From: CANKHA01 sp963750965 | Lineage (GTDB): Bacteria; Pseudomonadota; Alphaproteobacteria; Rhizobiales; Xanthobacteraceae | Direction: 5' to 3' | Assembly (NCBI GenBank): GCA_963750965.1 | Contig: CAVVSK010000012.1 | Span: 62,001-126,000, forward strand | DNA: 64,000 nucleotides | In this document: positions 8,859 through 18,101 of the stretch, piece by piece | Numbering within the stretch: position 1 is the stretch's first letter | How the letters are laid out: every line of letters begins with the position of its first letter | Made by a program: the position numbers and the translations under genes | The notes under the pieces: generated by a model | The model's input: the letters and a program-made list of their open reading frames with translations, nothing else | Told to the model about the DNA's origin: nothing | Database searches by the model: none

Positions 8859-9656
8859 ATGCGCCCATTCGCAACAGTAGAAGGCCCCGTCGGTTCCCGC
8901 TTCGCCGCTCTGGCACGCGGCCTGCGCGGCAGCTTGCGCACGGCACTCGATGTGGCGCTGCCACCGCTTTGCCCCGCCTGCCGCGAGCCGGTGGAAGATT
9001 TGGCCTTGTGCGCGAGCTGCTGGTCGAAGCTGTCCTTCATCGCGCGACCCTATTGCGAACGCTTGGGCATTCCCTTCGCCTATGATCCCGGACCGGGCCT
9101 GCTCTCGATGCAGGCAATCGCCGATCCGCCTGCCTATAACCGCGCCCGCGCCGCCGTGCGCTACGACGATATCGCCCGGGCGCTGGTGCATGCCTTCAAA
9201 TATGGGGACCGGCTCGATCTCGCACCCACGCTCGGCCGCTGGACGGCGAGCGCGGGGCGCGAGCTGCTTTCCGAAGCTGATGCACTCATTCCCGTGCCGC
9301 TGCATTGGCGCCGGTTATGGGCGCGGCGCTTCAACCAGTCAGCGTCGCTGGCGCAGGCGATATCGGCCGCAAGTAGCGTGCCCGTGCTGCACGCCGCGCT
9401 CACGCGGGTAAAAGCCACCGCGCATCAGGTCGGACTTAGCCAAACCGAGCGCGCCGGAAACGTGCAGGGCGCCTTCCGCGTTCCGCCCCAGGGCAAGGCC
9501 GAGATCGCCGGACGCCGGCTGGTGCTGGTGGATGATGTGCTGACCTCGGGAGCAACGGTCGATGCCTGCACGCGGGCGCTGCTGCGTGGAGGCGCTGCGA
9601 ACGTCGATGTGCTGGTTTTCGCTCGGGTTGTGGCGGCTGCCAAAAGCGCCATATAA
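8859..9656 (+). CDS. comF: ComF family phosphoribosyltransferase-like protein
   Basis: A 265-residue ComF-family protein, related to the Com proteins used in DNA uptake but widespread and of unsettled role in alphaproteobacteria. An N-terminal zinc ribbon (CPACREPVEDLALCASCW) precedes a phosphoribosyltransferase domain with the PRPP loop VLVDDVLTSGAT at about residues 222-233. It is the first gene of a tight plus-strand run comF-grxC-amidase-DUF1178. Confidence 0.92.
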   Translation: MRPFATVEGPVGSRFAALARGLRGSLRTALDVALPPLCPACREPVEDLALCASCWSKLSFIARPYCERLGIPFAYDPGPGLLSMQAIADPPAYNRARAAVRYDDIARALVHAFKYGDRLDLAPTLGRWTASAGRELLSEADALIPVPLHWRRLWARRFNQSASLAQAISAASSVPVLHAALTRVKATAHQVGLSQTERAGNVQGAFRVPPQGKAEIAGRRLVLVDDVLTSGATVDACTRALLRGGAANVDVLVFARVVAAAKSAI

Positions 9657-9680
9657 CTGGGAATATTAAGCGATGGACAA

Positions 9681-9953
9681 ATGCCGCCAGTCGAAATCTA
9701 CACGACCCGATTCTGCCCCTATTGCGTTTCTGCCAAGGCGTTGTTGACCCGCAAGGGCATCTCCTTCAGGGAGATAGACGTGTCCGGCAACTGGGAGCTC
9801 CGCCAGAAGATGGTGGAGCGCGCGCATGGTCGTATGACCGTACCGCAAATCTTCATCGGCTCGGTGCATGTAGGCGGCTCGGACGACCTGCATGCGCTGG
9901 AACGGGCGAAGAGGCTCGACGCCTTGCTGGTGAGCGAAGGAGAGATCGCATGA
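9681..9953 (+). CDS. grxC: Glutaredoxin 3
   Basis: A 90-residue glutathione-dependent dithiol oxidoreductase. The active site CPYC is at residues 12-15, with the cis-Pro TVPQIF and the glutathione-binding GGSDD motif intact. Its stop codon overlaps the ATG of the next gene (ATGA), indicating translational coupling with the amidase. Confidence 0.96.
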   Translation: MPPVEIYTTRFCPYCVSAKALLTRKGISFREIDVSGNWELRQKMVERAHGRMTVPQIFIGSVHVGGSDDLHALERAKRLDALLVSEGEIA

Positions 9954-10825
9954 CTGCGGCGACTTTCACAGCGGCGCTGGTGCAGATGCGCTCCGGCCTC
10001 AATCCGCAAACCAATCTTGACGCGGCGGTCAAGCTGATCGGCGAAGCCAAGAACAGCGGCGCGGATTATGTGCAAACGCCGGAAATGACGAATATCATGG
10101 TGCTGCAGCACGAGCAGCTCTTCGCCGCAATCGTGCCGGAAGAAAACGATTTTTGCCTTGCCACGTTTCGTGAGCTTGCGCGCGCACTATCGGTTCATCT
10201 GCATATCGGGTCGCTCGCCATCCGCGCCTCCGCCGACAAGGCGGTCAATCGCTCCTTCCTGATCGATCCGAAGGGTGAGATCGCCGCGCGCTACGACAAG
10301 ATTCACATGTTCGACGTTGATCTCGCTGACGGCGAGAGCTATCGGGAATCGCGCAATTATCGGGCGGGCGATTTCGGCGTGGTGGCGGATTTGCCCTGGG
10401 GGCGGCTTGGCTTGACAATCTGCTACGACCTGCGTTTTCCCGCGCTCTATCGCGGGCTGGCGGAAGCCGGCGCGTCCTTCCTGGCGGCGCCTGCCGCCTT
10501 CACGCGGCAGACCGGTGAAGCGCATTGGCACGTGTTACAACGTGCCCGCGCGATCGAGAATGGCTGTTTCGTTTTCGCCGCCGCGCAAGGCGGCCGGCAT
10601 GAAAACGGTCGCGAGACTTTTGGCCATTCACTGATCGTTGACCCTTGGGGGCGCATTCTGGCGGAAGGCGGAACCGAGCCCGGAATCGTGCTGGCCACGA
10701 TCGATCCGGCGACGATCTCCGCGGCCCGCGGGCGGATTCCTTCGCTCCAGCATGGGCGGCGTTTCGAGATCATCGAGCCGATGGCCGAGCCGGTTCACCT
10801 TCGCGCGGTGAAAGGCCCAACATGA
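9950..10825 (+). CDS. Carbon-nitrogen hydrolase (nitrilase superfamily, Nit1/omega-amidase-like)
   Basis: A 291-residue amidase of the nitrilase superfamily. The catalytic triad is visible: Glu45 in TPEMTN, Lys in YDKIHMFD and Cys in ICYDLRFP. The closest functional relatives are Nit1-type enzymes that hydrolyse deaminated glutathione, which would fit its coupling to grxC; this function is inferred. The start is ATG at 9950, overlapping the grxC stop, and its own stop overlaps the DUF1178 start in the same ATGA fashion. Confidence 0.9.
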   Translation: MTAATFTAALVQMRSGLNPQTNLDAAVKLIGEAKNSGADYVQTPEMTNIMVLQHEQLFAAIVPEENDFCLATFRELARALSVHLHIGSLAIRASADKAVNRSFLIDPKGEIAARYDKIHMFDVDLADGESYRESRNYRAGDFGVVADLPWGRLGLTICYDLRFPALYRGLAEAGASFLAAPAAFTRQTGEAHWHVLQRARAIENGCFVFAAAQGGRHENGRETFGHSLIVDPWGRILAEGGTEPGIVLATIDPATISAARGRIPSLQHGRRFEIIEPMAEPVHLRAVKGPT

Positions 10826-11275
10826 TCAAATACGCGCTGGTTTGCGAGCAAAGGCACGAATTCGAGAGCTGGTTCGCCAATTCCACCGCCTATGACAAGC
10901 AGGCAAAGCGCGGACTGGTGAGTTGTCCCGCCTGCGGCTCGACCAAGGTGGAAAAGGCGATCATGGCGCCGCGCCTTTCCGGCACGCGCAAGGGCAGGCA
11001 AGCGCGCCGCGGAGGCGCCGACCGCTACTTCGGTCGCGATGCTCTCGCCGCAGGAGCAGGAGCTACGCGCGAAGCTGAAGGAGTTGCGCGAGCACATCAC
11101 GAAGAATGCCGACTATGTGGGGCAAAAATTCCCCGAAGAAGCGCGCAAGATGCATTACGGCGATATCGAGCATCGCTCGATCTACGGCGAGGCGTCGCTG
11201 GAAACCGCCAAGGAACTGAGCGACGAAGGCATCGAGCTGCATCCCTTGCCGGTGCTGCCGGACGAGCAGAACTGA
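10822..11275 (+). pseudogene. DUF1178 family protein, frameshifted by one extra base
   Basis: The first 55 or so codons (MIKYALVCEQRHEFESWF... with the zinc-like CPAC pair) are in one frame. The conserved second half (MLSPQEQELRAKLKELREHI... to PVLPDEQN) is in the +1 frame from about 11003. Removing one base in the Ala/Gly-rich linker around 10991-11008 gives a normal-length DUF1178 protein. Function is unknown; in this order the gene commonly follows the grxC-amidase pair, as here. As read, the product would be garbled after residue 55. Confidence 0.85.
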
Positions 11276-11299
11276 CAATGCTCGCCGCCACCCGGCCAA

Positions 11300-12196
11300 T
11301 CAAGACGCGCCAATCAGCAAAGCAACACCGATAACGATCAGCACGATGCCCAGCGCCTCACGCGGCGTGGTGCGTTGCCGGAAGCCGAAGACCGAGATCG
11401 CCTGCGCGAACAGCACCTCGACCAGTGCCAGCGTGCGCACGCTCGCCGCGGTGGCGAGCGCGAAGGCCAGAAACCAGAACAGCGAGGCGAAGGCGCCGAG
11501 AAATCCCGCGAGCAGCGACGGCCGCCATTCGCGCATGATGGCCGCCATCGCTCCCGGTGTCCGCAGCCAAAGATAGACCGATAATAGCAGCGCCTGCAGC
11601 GCCAGCCCCATCACGACGCTGAAGGACGCGGCCATGATGTAGCTGGTGTCGCTCAAAGTCAGGATCGCGCCGCGAAACCCGATGGCGGAAAGCCCGAACA
11701 TCGCGCCGGCGGCAAGCCCGAGCAGTGCCGGTTTCAGTTCTTCGCGCAGCGAGCCCTCGCGATGCGACATGATCAAAACACCGGCCGTCGCGATCAGGAT
11801 CGCCACCGCCATCGGGAGCGTTACCTTGTCTCCCAGAAGGATGAGCCCGAACAGCGCGACCTGCACCGGCTCGGTCTTGATATAGGCGTAGACCACCACG
11901 AAAGAGCGGTCATTCATCGCGGTCAGCATCAGGGCGGTGGCGGCGGTCTGCGCCAGGCCGCCGAGCAGGATCCAGCCCCAGTAAATGCCATCCGGCTGCG
12001 GCAGCGGCGCGCCGGTCGCGGACAGCGCCGCGAGCAGAAAGAGCAGACCGAAGGGAACGCCGAAGAGAAAACGCACCTGGGTCGCGCCGGCGGTGCCGAG
12101 CGCCGCAGTGAGATGGCGCTGGGTCGCATTGCGCAGGGTTTGCGCTGCGGCGGCGATCAACGTGAAGACGATCCAGAGCCATGAGGAGTCGGGCAT
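11300..12196 (-). CDS. EamA/DMT-superfamily transporter
   Basis: An inner-membrane protein of 298 residues with about ten hydrophobic segments arranged as two EamA halves, typical of drug/metabolite transporters such as RhaT/YdcZ-type permeases. The first half includes VVYAYIKTEPVQVALFGLI and the second ALVEVLFAQAISVFGF, both EamA signature areas. It is a single gene with no linked regulator; substrate unknown. It is convergent with the DUF1178 gene. Confidence 0.87.
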   Translation of the reverse strand: MPDSSWLWIVFTLIAAAAQTLRNATQRHLTAALGTAGATQVRFLFGVPFGLLFLLAALSATGAPLPQPDGIYWGWILLGGLAQTAATALMLTAMNDRSFVVVYAYIKTEPVQVALFGLILLGDKVTLPMAVAILIATAGVLIMSHREGSLREELKPALLGLAAGAMFGLSAIGFRGAILTLSDTSYIMAASFSVVMGLALQALLLSVYLWLRTPGAMAAIMREWRPSLLAGFLGAFASLFWFLAFALATAASVRTLALVEVLFAQAISVFGFRQRTTPREALGIVLIVIGVALLIGAS

Positions 12197-12276
12197 GATC
12201 GTTCAATCGTCACCACCGGCCGCTGCAAAGCGGCGAGACGCGGTGATCCCTACTAATTTCGTGTCGGTTAACTGGA

Positions 12277-12303
12277 TTGCTGGGTCAAGCCCGGCAATGA
12301 CGA
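12277..12303. repeat. Dispersed palindromic repeat, minus-strand copy
   Basis: An imperfect palindrome, TTGCTGGG-TCAAG-CCCGGCAA (12277-12297), is extended by TGACG. Its reverse complement, CGTCATTGCCGGGCTTG, matches the repeat at 5580-5597 with one mismatch. It sits between the EamA gene and ubiG. Confidence 0.7.
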
Positions 12304-12309
12304 AGGGAA

Positions 12310-13068
12310 TTACGCCGGCCGTTCCGCCGTGATGATGTAGTTTACGTCCATGTCGGACGAGAGCTGCCATTTATCGGCGAGCAGATTGTAGATCACGCCG
12401 CTCTCGCCCACGCGGCGCAGCCCGCCGGCTTGCAACGCTGATTCAAGTTCTTCCGGGGTGACGAATTTGTCCCACTGATGCGTACCGCGCGGCAGCCAGC
12501 GCAGTACATATTCCGCCCCGACAATGGCGAGCGCGAAGGCCTTCAGCGTGCGGTTGAGCGTGGCGGTGATCATCAGCCCGCCCGGCTTTACCATTTCGGC
12601 ACAGCGGCGGATGAATAGGTTCACGTCGGTGACGTGCTCGACGACTTCCATGGCCAGCACGATGTCAAAGCGCTCGCCCGCGTCGGCCAGCGCCTCGGCG
12701 GTCGTAAAGCGGTAGTCTACGGCCACGCCTGTCTCGGTAGCATGCAGCTTCGCCACCTCGATATTTTTGGCCGTAGGATCGGCGCCCACCACCTCCGCTC
12801 CGATACGTGCCAGCGGCTCGGATAATACCCCGCCACCGCAGCCGATATCGAGGATGCGCAGGCCGTTGAGGCAGTCGATCCGTTTGGGGTCACGCTGGAA
12901 ATGCATGGCCGCCTGGTCGCGGACATAGCCCAGCCGCACCGGGTTGAATTTGTGCAAGGGGGCCATTGGACCCCGCGGATTCCACCAATCGGCGGCCAGC
13001 CGGGAAAAACGCTCGACTTCGGCGGCATCGACCGTTGATTTGGCTGCGCCCAACGAGCTTTCAGCCAC
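12310..13068 (-). CDS. ubiG: Ubiquinone biosynthesis O-methyltransferase UbiG
   Basis: A 252-residue SAM-dependent enzyme that performs both O-methylations in ubiquinone synthesis. The SAM motif DIGCGGGVLSEPLAR, MEVVEHV, and NPRGPMAPLHKFNPVR are all characteristic of UbiG. It is divergent from lysC, as is usual in this order. Together with ubiE and ubiB elsewhere in the window it shows an aerobic quinone pathway. Confidence 0.96.
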   Translation of the reverse strand: MAESSLGAAKSTVDAAEVERFSRLAADWWNPRGPMAPLHKFNPVRLGYVRDQAAMHFQRDPKRIDCLNGLRILDIGCGGGVLSEPLARIGAEVVGADPTAKNIEVAKLHATETGVAVDYRFTTAEALADAGERFDIVLAMEVVEHVTDVNLFIRRCAEMVKPGGLMITATLNRTLKAFALAIVGAEYVLRWLPRGTHQWDKFVTPEELESALQAGGLRRVGESGVIYNLLADKWQLSSDMDVNYIITAERPA

Positions 13069-13154
13069 GATAATTCCCTTCAGTTGCGAGGACCCTGCGG
13101 CACCGGTATGTATAGCCGCCTTTACGGCCGGAAACCGAAGAAAAAATCACCCGC

Positions 13155-14414
13155 ATGAGTCGTCTTGTCATGAAATTCGGCGGTACTTCCGTCGCCGACG
13201 TTGACCGCATCCGCAACGTCGCGCGCCACGTGAAGCGGGAGACGGATGCCGGGCATGAGGTCGCGGTGGTGGTTTCCGCTATGGCTGGTACCACCAACAG
13301 GCTGGTGGAGTGGTGCCGGGAGACGGCGGCGCTGCATGACGCACGGGAATACGACGTGGTGGTCGCTTCCGGCGAGCAGGTGACCTCGGGTCTGCTGGCC
13401 ATCGCCTTGCAGGAGATGGGCGTCAGCGCCCGTTCGTGGCAGGGTTGGCAATTGCCGATCCTGACCAGCGACGCGCATGGCTCCGCCCGTATCCTCGACG
13501 TCAACGGCGCCGAGATCGTCAAGCGCTTCAAGGACCGAAAGGAAGTGGCAGTGATCTCCGGCTTCCAGGGCGTCCATACGGAGACCGGCCGCATCACCAC
13601 GCTCGGCCGCGGCGGCTCCGATACTTCCGCGGTTGCGATCGCGGCGGCGATCCAGGCCGATCGCTGCGACATCTATACCGACGTGGACGGCGTCTATACG
13701 ACCGACCCCCGTGTCGTTCCGCGCGCGCACCGGCTTGCCAAGGTCGCATTTGAGGAAATGCTGGAACTGGCCTCGCTCGGCGCCAAGGTTTTGCAGGTCC
13801 GCGCGGTGGAACTCGGCGCCATGCGCCAGGTGCGGATTTTCGTCCGCTCCAGCTTCGACAAGCCGGAGGATATCGATCCGCGCGCAGAGCCGCCGGGAAC
13901 GCTTATCTGTTTTGAGGAGGAGATCGTGGAGCAGCACATCGTCACCGGCATCGCCTTCTCCAAGGACGAGGCGCAGATCTCGATCCGCCGCGTGCAGGAC
14001 AAGCCCGGCGTGGCCGCCGCTATTTTCGGCCGGCTGGCGCAGGCCAATATCAACGTCGACATGATCGTGCAGAACGTCTCTGAGAACGGCGAGACCACCG
14101 ACCTGACCTTCACGGTGCCGGAAGCGGACTATATCCGGGCCAGCGACGTTCTGGCCAAGGCGAAGGGCGAGATCGGCTATGAGCGGCTCGACGGCGCCAC
14201 CGACGTGGCCAAGATTTCTGTGATCGGATTCGGCATGCGCAGCCATGCGGGCGTGGCGGCGGAGGCCTTCAAGGCGCTGGCCGAGCGCAACATCAACATC
14301 CGCGCCATCACCACCTCGGAGATCAAGTTCTCGCTCCTGATCGACGCCGCCTACACGGAATTGGCCGTCCGCACCCTCCACGCCCTCTATGGATTGGACA
14401 AGGGAAGCGCCTAA
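13155..14414 (+). CDS. lysC: Aspartate kinase
   Basis: First enzyme of the Lys/Thr/Met branch, phosphorylating aspartate; 419 residues. The N-terminal kinase motif KFGGTSV is at residues 7-13 and TLGRGGSDTSAVAIA near residue 155. Two C-terminal ACT domains (starting near residues 265 and 345) indicate feedback regulation by lysine and/or threonine. The 86-bp divergent gap to ubiG contains its promoter. Confidence 0.97.
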   Translation: MSRLVMKFGGTSVADVDRIRNVARHVKRETDAGHEVAVVVSAMAGTTNRLVEWCRETAALHDAREYDVVVASGEQVTSGLLAIALQEMGVSARSWQGWQLPILTSDAHGSARILDVNGAEIVKRFKDRKEVAVISGFQGVHTETGRITTLGRGGSDTSAVAIAAAIQADRCDIYTDVDGVYTTDPRVVPRAHRLAKVAFEEMLELASLGAKVLQVRAVELGAMRQVRIFVRSSFDKPEDIDPRAEPPGTLICFEEEIVEQHIVTGIAFSKDEAQISIRRVQDKPGVAAAIFGRLAQANINVDMIVQNVSENGETTDLTFTVPEADYIRASDVLAKAKGEIGYERLDGATDVAKISVIGFGMRSHAGVAAEAFKALAERNINIRAITTSEIKFSLLIDAAYTELAVRTLHALYGLDKGSA

Positions 14415-14493
14415 AATCGAGCTGCAGCCCGCTTTTCAGCGGTGTTGGCGGCCTTTGGCTTGCAGTTTGCATCCCCGATTGGCTATGACCTAA

Positions 14494-14602
14494 GCGCATG
14501 ATCCCGAAAAGTGGGAACCGGTTTTCGGGTAAGATCATGCGCCAGTTTGAGAGTTAGCGCGCGATCGGACGCAAAACCAGTACCCACTTTGCTGATCGCG
14601 CT
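14494..14602. repeat. Inverted pair of GATC-flanked palindromic repeats
   Basis: Unit 1 (14494-14542) is a long hairpin: GCGCATGATC + CCGAAAA, an 11-nt loop, TTTTCGG + GATCATGCGC. Unit 2 (about 14556-14602) has arms GCGCGATC / GATCGCGC; its reverse complement carries AAAGTGGGTACTGGTTTTGCG, a diverged copy of the unit 1 core AAAAGTGGGAACCGGTTTTCG. The two units are therefore related and in opposite orientation. A related unit 1 copy lies at 29407-29452. It occupies most of the 286-bp lysC-ptsP gap, where no gene is seen. Confidence 0.85.
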
Positions 14603-14700
14603 AGGAGATTCCGTGGATCGCCGGAGCCGCGGGCTTTTCCTTTCAGTTTGGGCCGCGGCTAAAGCAGCTGCGGGGAAATCGGGTTAGAGGACCTCACGCC

Positions 14701-16968
14701 ATGCGAGGCGCGCTCGGTGGTCCGCGCGTGTTGTTGCGCCGGCTTCGCGAGGTGATGGCGGAGCCGGTCAGCGCGCAGGAACGCCTGGATAAGATTGTGG
14801 TGCTGATCGCCGCCAACATGGTGGCGGAGGTGTGTTCCGTCTACGTGCTGCGCGTGGACAACACCCTCGAACTCTATGCCACCGAAGGTCTGAACCGGCA
14901 GGCCGTCCACAAGACCGTCATGGACGTCAATGAAGGCCTGGTCGGCCTGGTGGCGCGCGAGGCCACCTCCATCAACCTGTCGGAGGCGCACGAGCATCCG
15001 GCCTTCTCCTATCGGCCGGAGACCGGCGAAGAGATCTACCATTCCTACCTCGGCGTGCCGATCCTGCGTGCCGGCAACACCCTCGGCGTACTGGTGGTGC
15101 AGAACCGCGCGCGGCGCACCTATTCGGAGGAGGAAGAGGAGGCGCTGCAAACCACGGCCATGGTGCTGGCCGAGATGATTGCTTCGGGCGAACTCTCCGC
15201 ACTCGCCAAGCCCGGCGCCGAACCGGCCGCACATCACGCGCTGAGACTTGCCGGCAGCGCACTGGCGGAGGGCTTGGCGCTCGGCCATGTCGTGCTCCAC
15301 GAGCCGCGCGTGGTGGTAACAAATTTCATCGCCGATGACGTGCAGAAAGAACAACAGCGCCTGGACGATGCCATCGCCGCCGTGCGGTCCGATCTCGATC
15401 TGATGCTCGAGCGCGGCGATGTGGTTGACGGCGGCGAGCATCGCGACGTGCTCGAGGCCTATCGCATGTTTGCCTATGACCAGGGCTGGATGCACCGCAT
15501 GCATGAGGCGGTGGAGACCGGACTCACCGCCGAAGCCGCCGTAGAGCGCGTCCAGTCAGACACCCGCGCGCGCATGCTGCGGCAGACGGATCCTTATCTG
15601 CGCGACCGCCTGCATGATCTCGACGATCTTGCCAACCGACTGATGCGGCAATTGATGGGTCGCGATCACGCGCCCGCACGCGAACAGCTGCCGGAGAACG
15701 CCGTAATCGTCGCCCGCGCCATGGGCCCGGCGGCGTTGCTCGACTATGACCGCAAGCGCCTGCGCGGTCTGGTGCTGGAGGAAGGCGGGCCGACCTCGCA
15801 TGTCTCCATTGTGGCGCGCGCGCTCGGCATCCCGGCGGTGGGGGAGATCGCCAATGCCACCGGCCTGGTTGATTCCGGCGACGCTATTATCGTCGACGGT
15901 ACCAGCGGCGAAGTGCATGTGCGTCCCTCCGCGGAAGTCGAGAACGCTTTTGCCGAACGCGTACGCTTGCGCGCGCGCAAGCAGGCGCAATACCGCGCGT
16001 TGCGCGCGCAGCCCTGCGTCACCAAGGACGGCCAGCCGGTCACCTTGCTGCTGAACGCCGGCCTGGTGATTGACCTGCCGCATATCGAGGAGACCGGCGC
16101 GGCCGGAATCGGCCTGTTCCGCACCGAATTGCAATTCATGGTCTCGCCGAATTTTCCGCGCACCAGCGAACAGCTCACGCTCTACCGCGCGGTGCTTGAT
16201 GCAGCCGGGGAGCGCCCGGTGACTTTCCGCACCCTGGACATCGGCGGCGACAAGGTGCTGCCCTATATGCGCTCCTTCGAGGAGGAAAACCCGGCACTTG
16301 GCTGGCGCGCGATCCGGCTGGGGCTCGACCGGCCGGGACTCCTGCGCATACAGATCCGCGCGCTGCTGAAGGCCGGCGGCGGGCGCGCGTTGAAGGTGAT
16401 GTTTCCGATGGTCGCAACGGTGGGCGAATTCGATGAGGCCAAGCGGCTGGTCGAATACGAGCTGACGCATTTGCGCAAGCACGGACATGCGTTGCCCGAG
16501 CTGGTGGAAGTCGGGACCATGCTGGAAGTCCCTTCGCTTCTTTTCCAGCTCGACGAATTGCTGGAACGTGCGGATTTCCTCTCGGTCGGCTCCAACGACC
16601 TCTTGCAATTCCTCTATGCGGCAGATCGCGGCAATGCGCGCGTATCGCACCGCTTCGATCCGTTGTCGGCTCCGGTGTTGCGGGCATTGCGCGCCATCGC
16701 GCAGGCCGGACGCAAGCATAACAAGCCGGTGACGCTGTGCGGCGAACTGGCGTCGCAACCGATCGGAGCCATGGCGCTGGTCGGCCTCGGCTACCGCTCC
16801 CTCTCGGTGACGCCCTCGGCACTCGGTCCGGTGAAAGCCCTGTTGCTTGAGCTCGACGGCCGCAAGGTCACGAAATTGCTCGATCCGCTAATCGACAGCC
16901 CGGCCGGCAGCGTGCCGATCCGCGAGCGGCTGCAGGCTTTCGCCGAATCGGAAGGCTTGCAGTTGTAG
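14701..16968 (+). CDS. ptsP: Nitrogen phosphotransferase Enzyme I (EI-Ntr), PtsP
   Basis: First protein of the regulatory nitrogen PTS. It autophosphorylates from PEP and passes phosphate to NPr and EIIA-Ntr. It has 755 residues: an N-terminal GAF sensor domain (about residues 1-160), a HPr-interaction and phosphohistidine domain with His367 in GGPTSHVSIV, and a PEP-utilising C-terminal domain (FRTLDIGGDKVLPY; SVGSNDLLQFLYAADR). The GAF domain in PtsP proteins is linked to glutamine sensing. Position after lysC is common in this order. The ATG at 14701 is the likely start. Confidence 0.96.
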   Translation: MRGALGGPRVLLRRLREVMAEPVSAQERLDKIVVLIAANMVAEVCSVYVLRVDNTLELYATEGLNRQAVHKTVMDVNEGLVGLVAREATSINLSEAHEHPAFSYRPETGEEIYHSYLGVPILRAGNTLGVLVVQNRARRTYSEEEEEALQTTAMVLAEMIASGELSALAKPGAEPAAHHALRLAGSALAEGLALGHVVLHEPRVVVTNFIADDVQKEQQRLDDAIAAVRSDLDLMLERGDVVDGGEHRDVLEAYRMFAYDQGWMHRMHEAVETGLTAEAAVERVQSDTRARMLRQTDPYLRDRLHDLDDLANRLMRQLMGRDHAPAREQLPENAVIVARAMGPAALLDYDRKRLRGLVLEEGGPTSHVSIVARALGIPAVGEIANATGLVDSGDAIIVDGTSGEVHVRPSAEVENAFAERVRLRARKQAQYRALRAQPCVTKDGQPVTLLLNAGLVIDLPHIEETGAAGIGLFRTELQFMVSPNFPRTSEQLTLYRAVLDAAGERPVTFRTLDIGGDKVLPYMRSFEEENPALGWRAIRLGLDRPGLLRIQIRALLKAGGGRALKVMFPMVATVGEFDEAKRLVEYELTHLRKHGHALPELVEVGTMLEVPSLLFQLDELLERADFLSVGSNDLLQFLYAADRGNARVSHRFDPLSAPVLRALRAIAQAGRKHNKPVTLCGELASQPIGAMALVGLGYRSLSVTPSALGPVKALLLELDGRKVTKLLDPLIDSPAGSVPIRERLQAFAESEGLQL

Positions 16969-17021
16969 CGACGCACCGTATGTCGCTCGCGCAGGCCCCT
17001 ATTCCTTATTGAGATAAAAGC

Positions 17022-18101
17022 ATGCTCCCTGAACAGAAACTCGACGCCTTATTGACGCGCTATGCGGAAGTGCAGGCCGCACTCGCGAGCCAGCACAATT
17101 CCGATACCTTTGTGAAGCTGTCGCGCGAATTTTCCGAGCTCGGGCCTGTCGTCGAATCCATCAATGCCTATCGCGCCGCCAGCCGGGAACTTGCTGAAAT
17201 TGATGCGCTTGTGGACGATCCCGCGACCGACCCCGAGATGCGGGCCTTGGCGGAAAGCGAGAAAGGCGCATTGCAGGAACGTCGCGACCAGCTTGCGCAA
17301 CAAGTGCGCCTTGCGCTCGTCCCGAAAGATGCCATGGATGAGCGGAACGTCATTCTGGAAATCCGCGCCGGCACCGGCGGCGATGAGGCTTCGCTGTTCG
17401 CCGGCGATCTGTTCCGCATGTATGAGCGCTACGCCGCCAAGCATGGCTGGAAGGTGGAGGTGGTTTCGGCAAGCGACGGCACCGCCGGCGGTTACAAGGA
17501 AATCATCGCGGAAATCAGCGGGCGTGGCCCCTTCGCCAAACTGAAGTTCGAATCAGGCGTGCACCGCGTGCAACGCGTGCCCAACACCGAGACGCAAGGG
17601 CGCATCCATACCTCAGCTGCCACCGTTGCAGTGTTGCCGGAAGCAGAGGAAGTCGACGTCAAGATCAACGATGCCGACCTGAAGATCGACACCATGCGGT
17701 CAAGCGGCGCCGGCGGCCAACACGTTAACAAGACCGAATCCGCGATTCGGGTGACGCATGTTCCGAGCGGCGTCGTCATTTACGTGCAGGCCGAGCGGTC
17801 GCAGCACAAGAACAAGGCAACGGCGATGGCGATGTTGCGGGCCAAGCTTTACGACCTGGAACGCACCAAGCTCGATTCGGCGCGCGCTGCCGAACGCAAG
17901 GGCCAGATCGGCTCGGGTGACCGTTCCGAGCGGATCCGCACCTACAATTTTCCGCAAGGCCGGGTCAGCGATCACCGCATCAATCTCACGCTCTACAAAT
18001 TGCCGCAGATCATGGAAGGCGAGGCGCTGGATGAAATCATTCAGGCGCTGACCACCGAGCATCAGGCAGAATTGCTGGCGGCGCAGGACAAGGCATCGTG
18101 A
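17022..18101 (+). CDS. prfA: Peptide chain release factor 1
   Basis: Recognises UAA/UAG and triggers peptide release; 359 residues. The GGQ motif is at residues 231-233 (SSGAGGQHVNKTESAIRV), where the Gln would be methylated by PrmC. The stop codon overlaps the GTG start of prmC (GTGA), so the factor and its modifying enzyme are translationally coupled. Confidence 0.98.
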   Translation: MLPEQKLDALLTRYAEVQAALASQHNSDTFVKLSREFSELGPVVESINAYRAASRELAEIDALVDDPATDPEMRALAESEKGALQERRDQLAQQVRLALVPKDAMDERNVILEIRAGTGGDEASLFAGDLFRMYERYAAKHGWKVEVVSASDGTAGGYKEIIAEISGRGPFAKLKFESGVHRVQRVPNTETQGRIHTSAATVAVLPEAEEVDVKINDADLKIDTMRSSGAGGQHVNKTESAIRVTHVPSGVVIYVQAERSQHKNKATAMAMLRAKLYDLERTKLDSARAAERKGQIGSGDRSERIRTYNFPQGRVSDHRINLTLYKLPQIMEGEALDEIIQALTTEHQAELLAAQDKAS

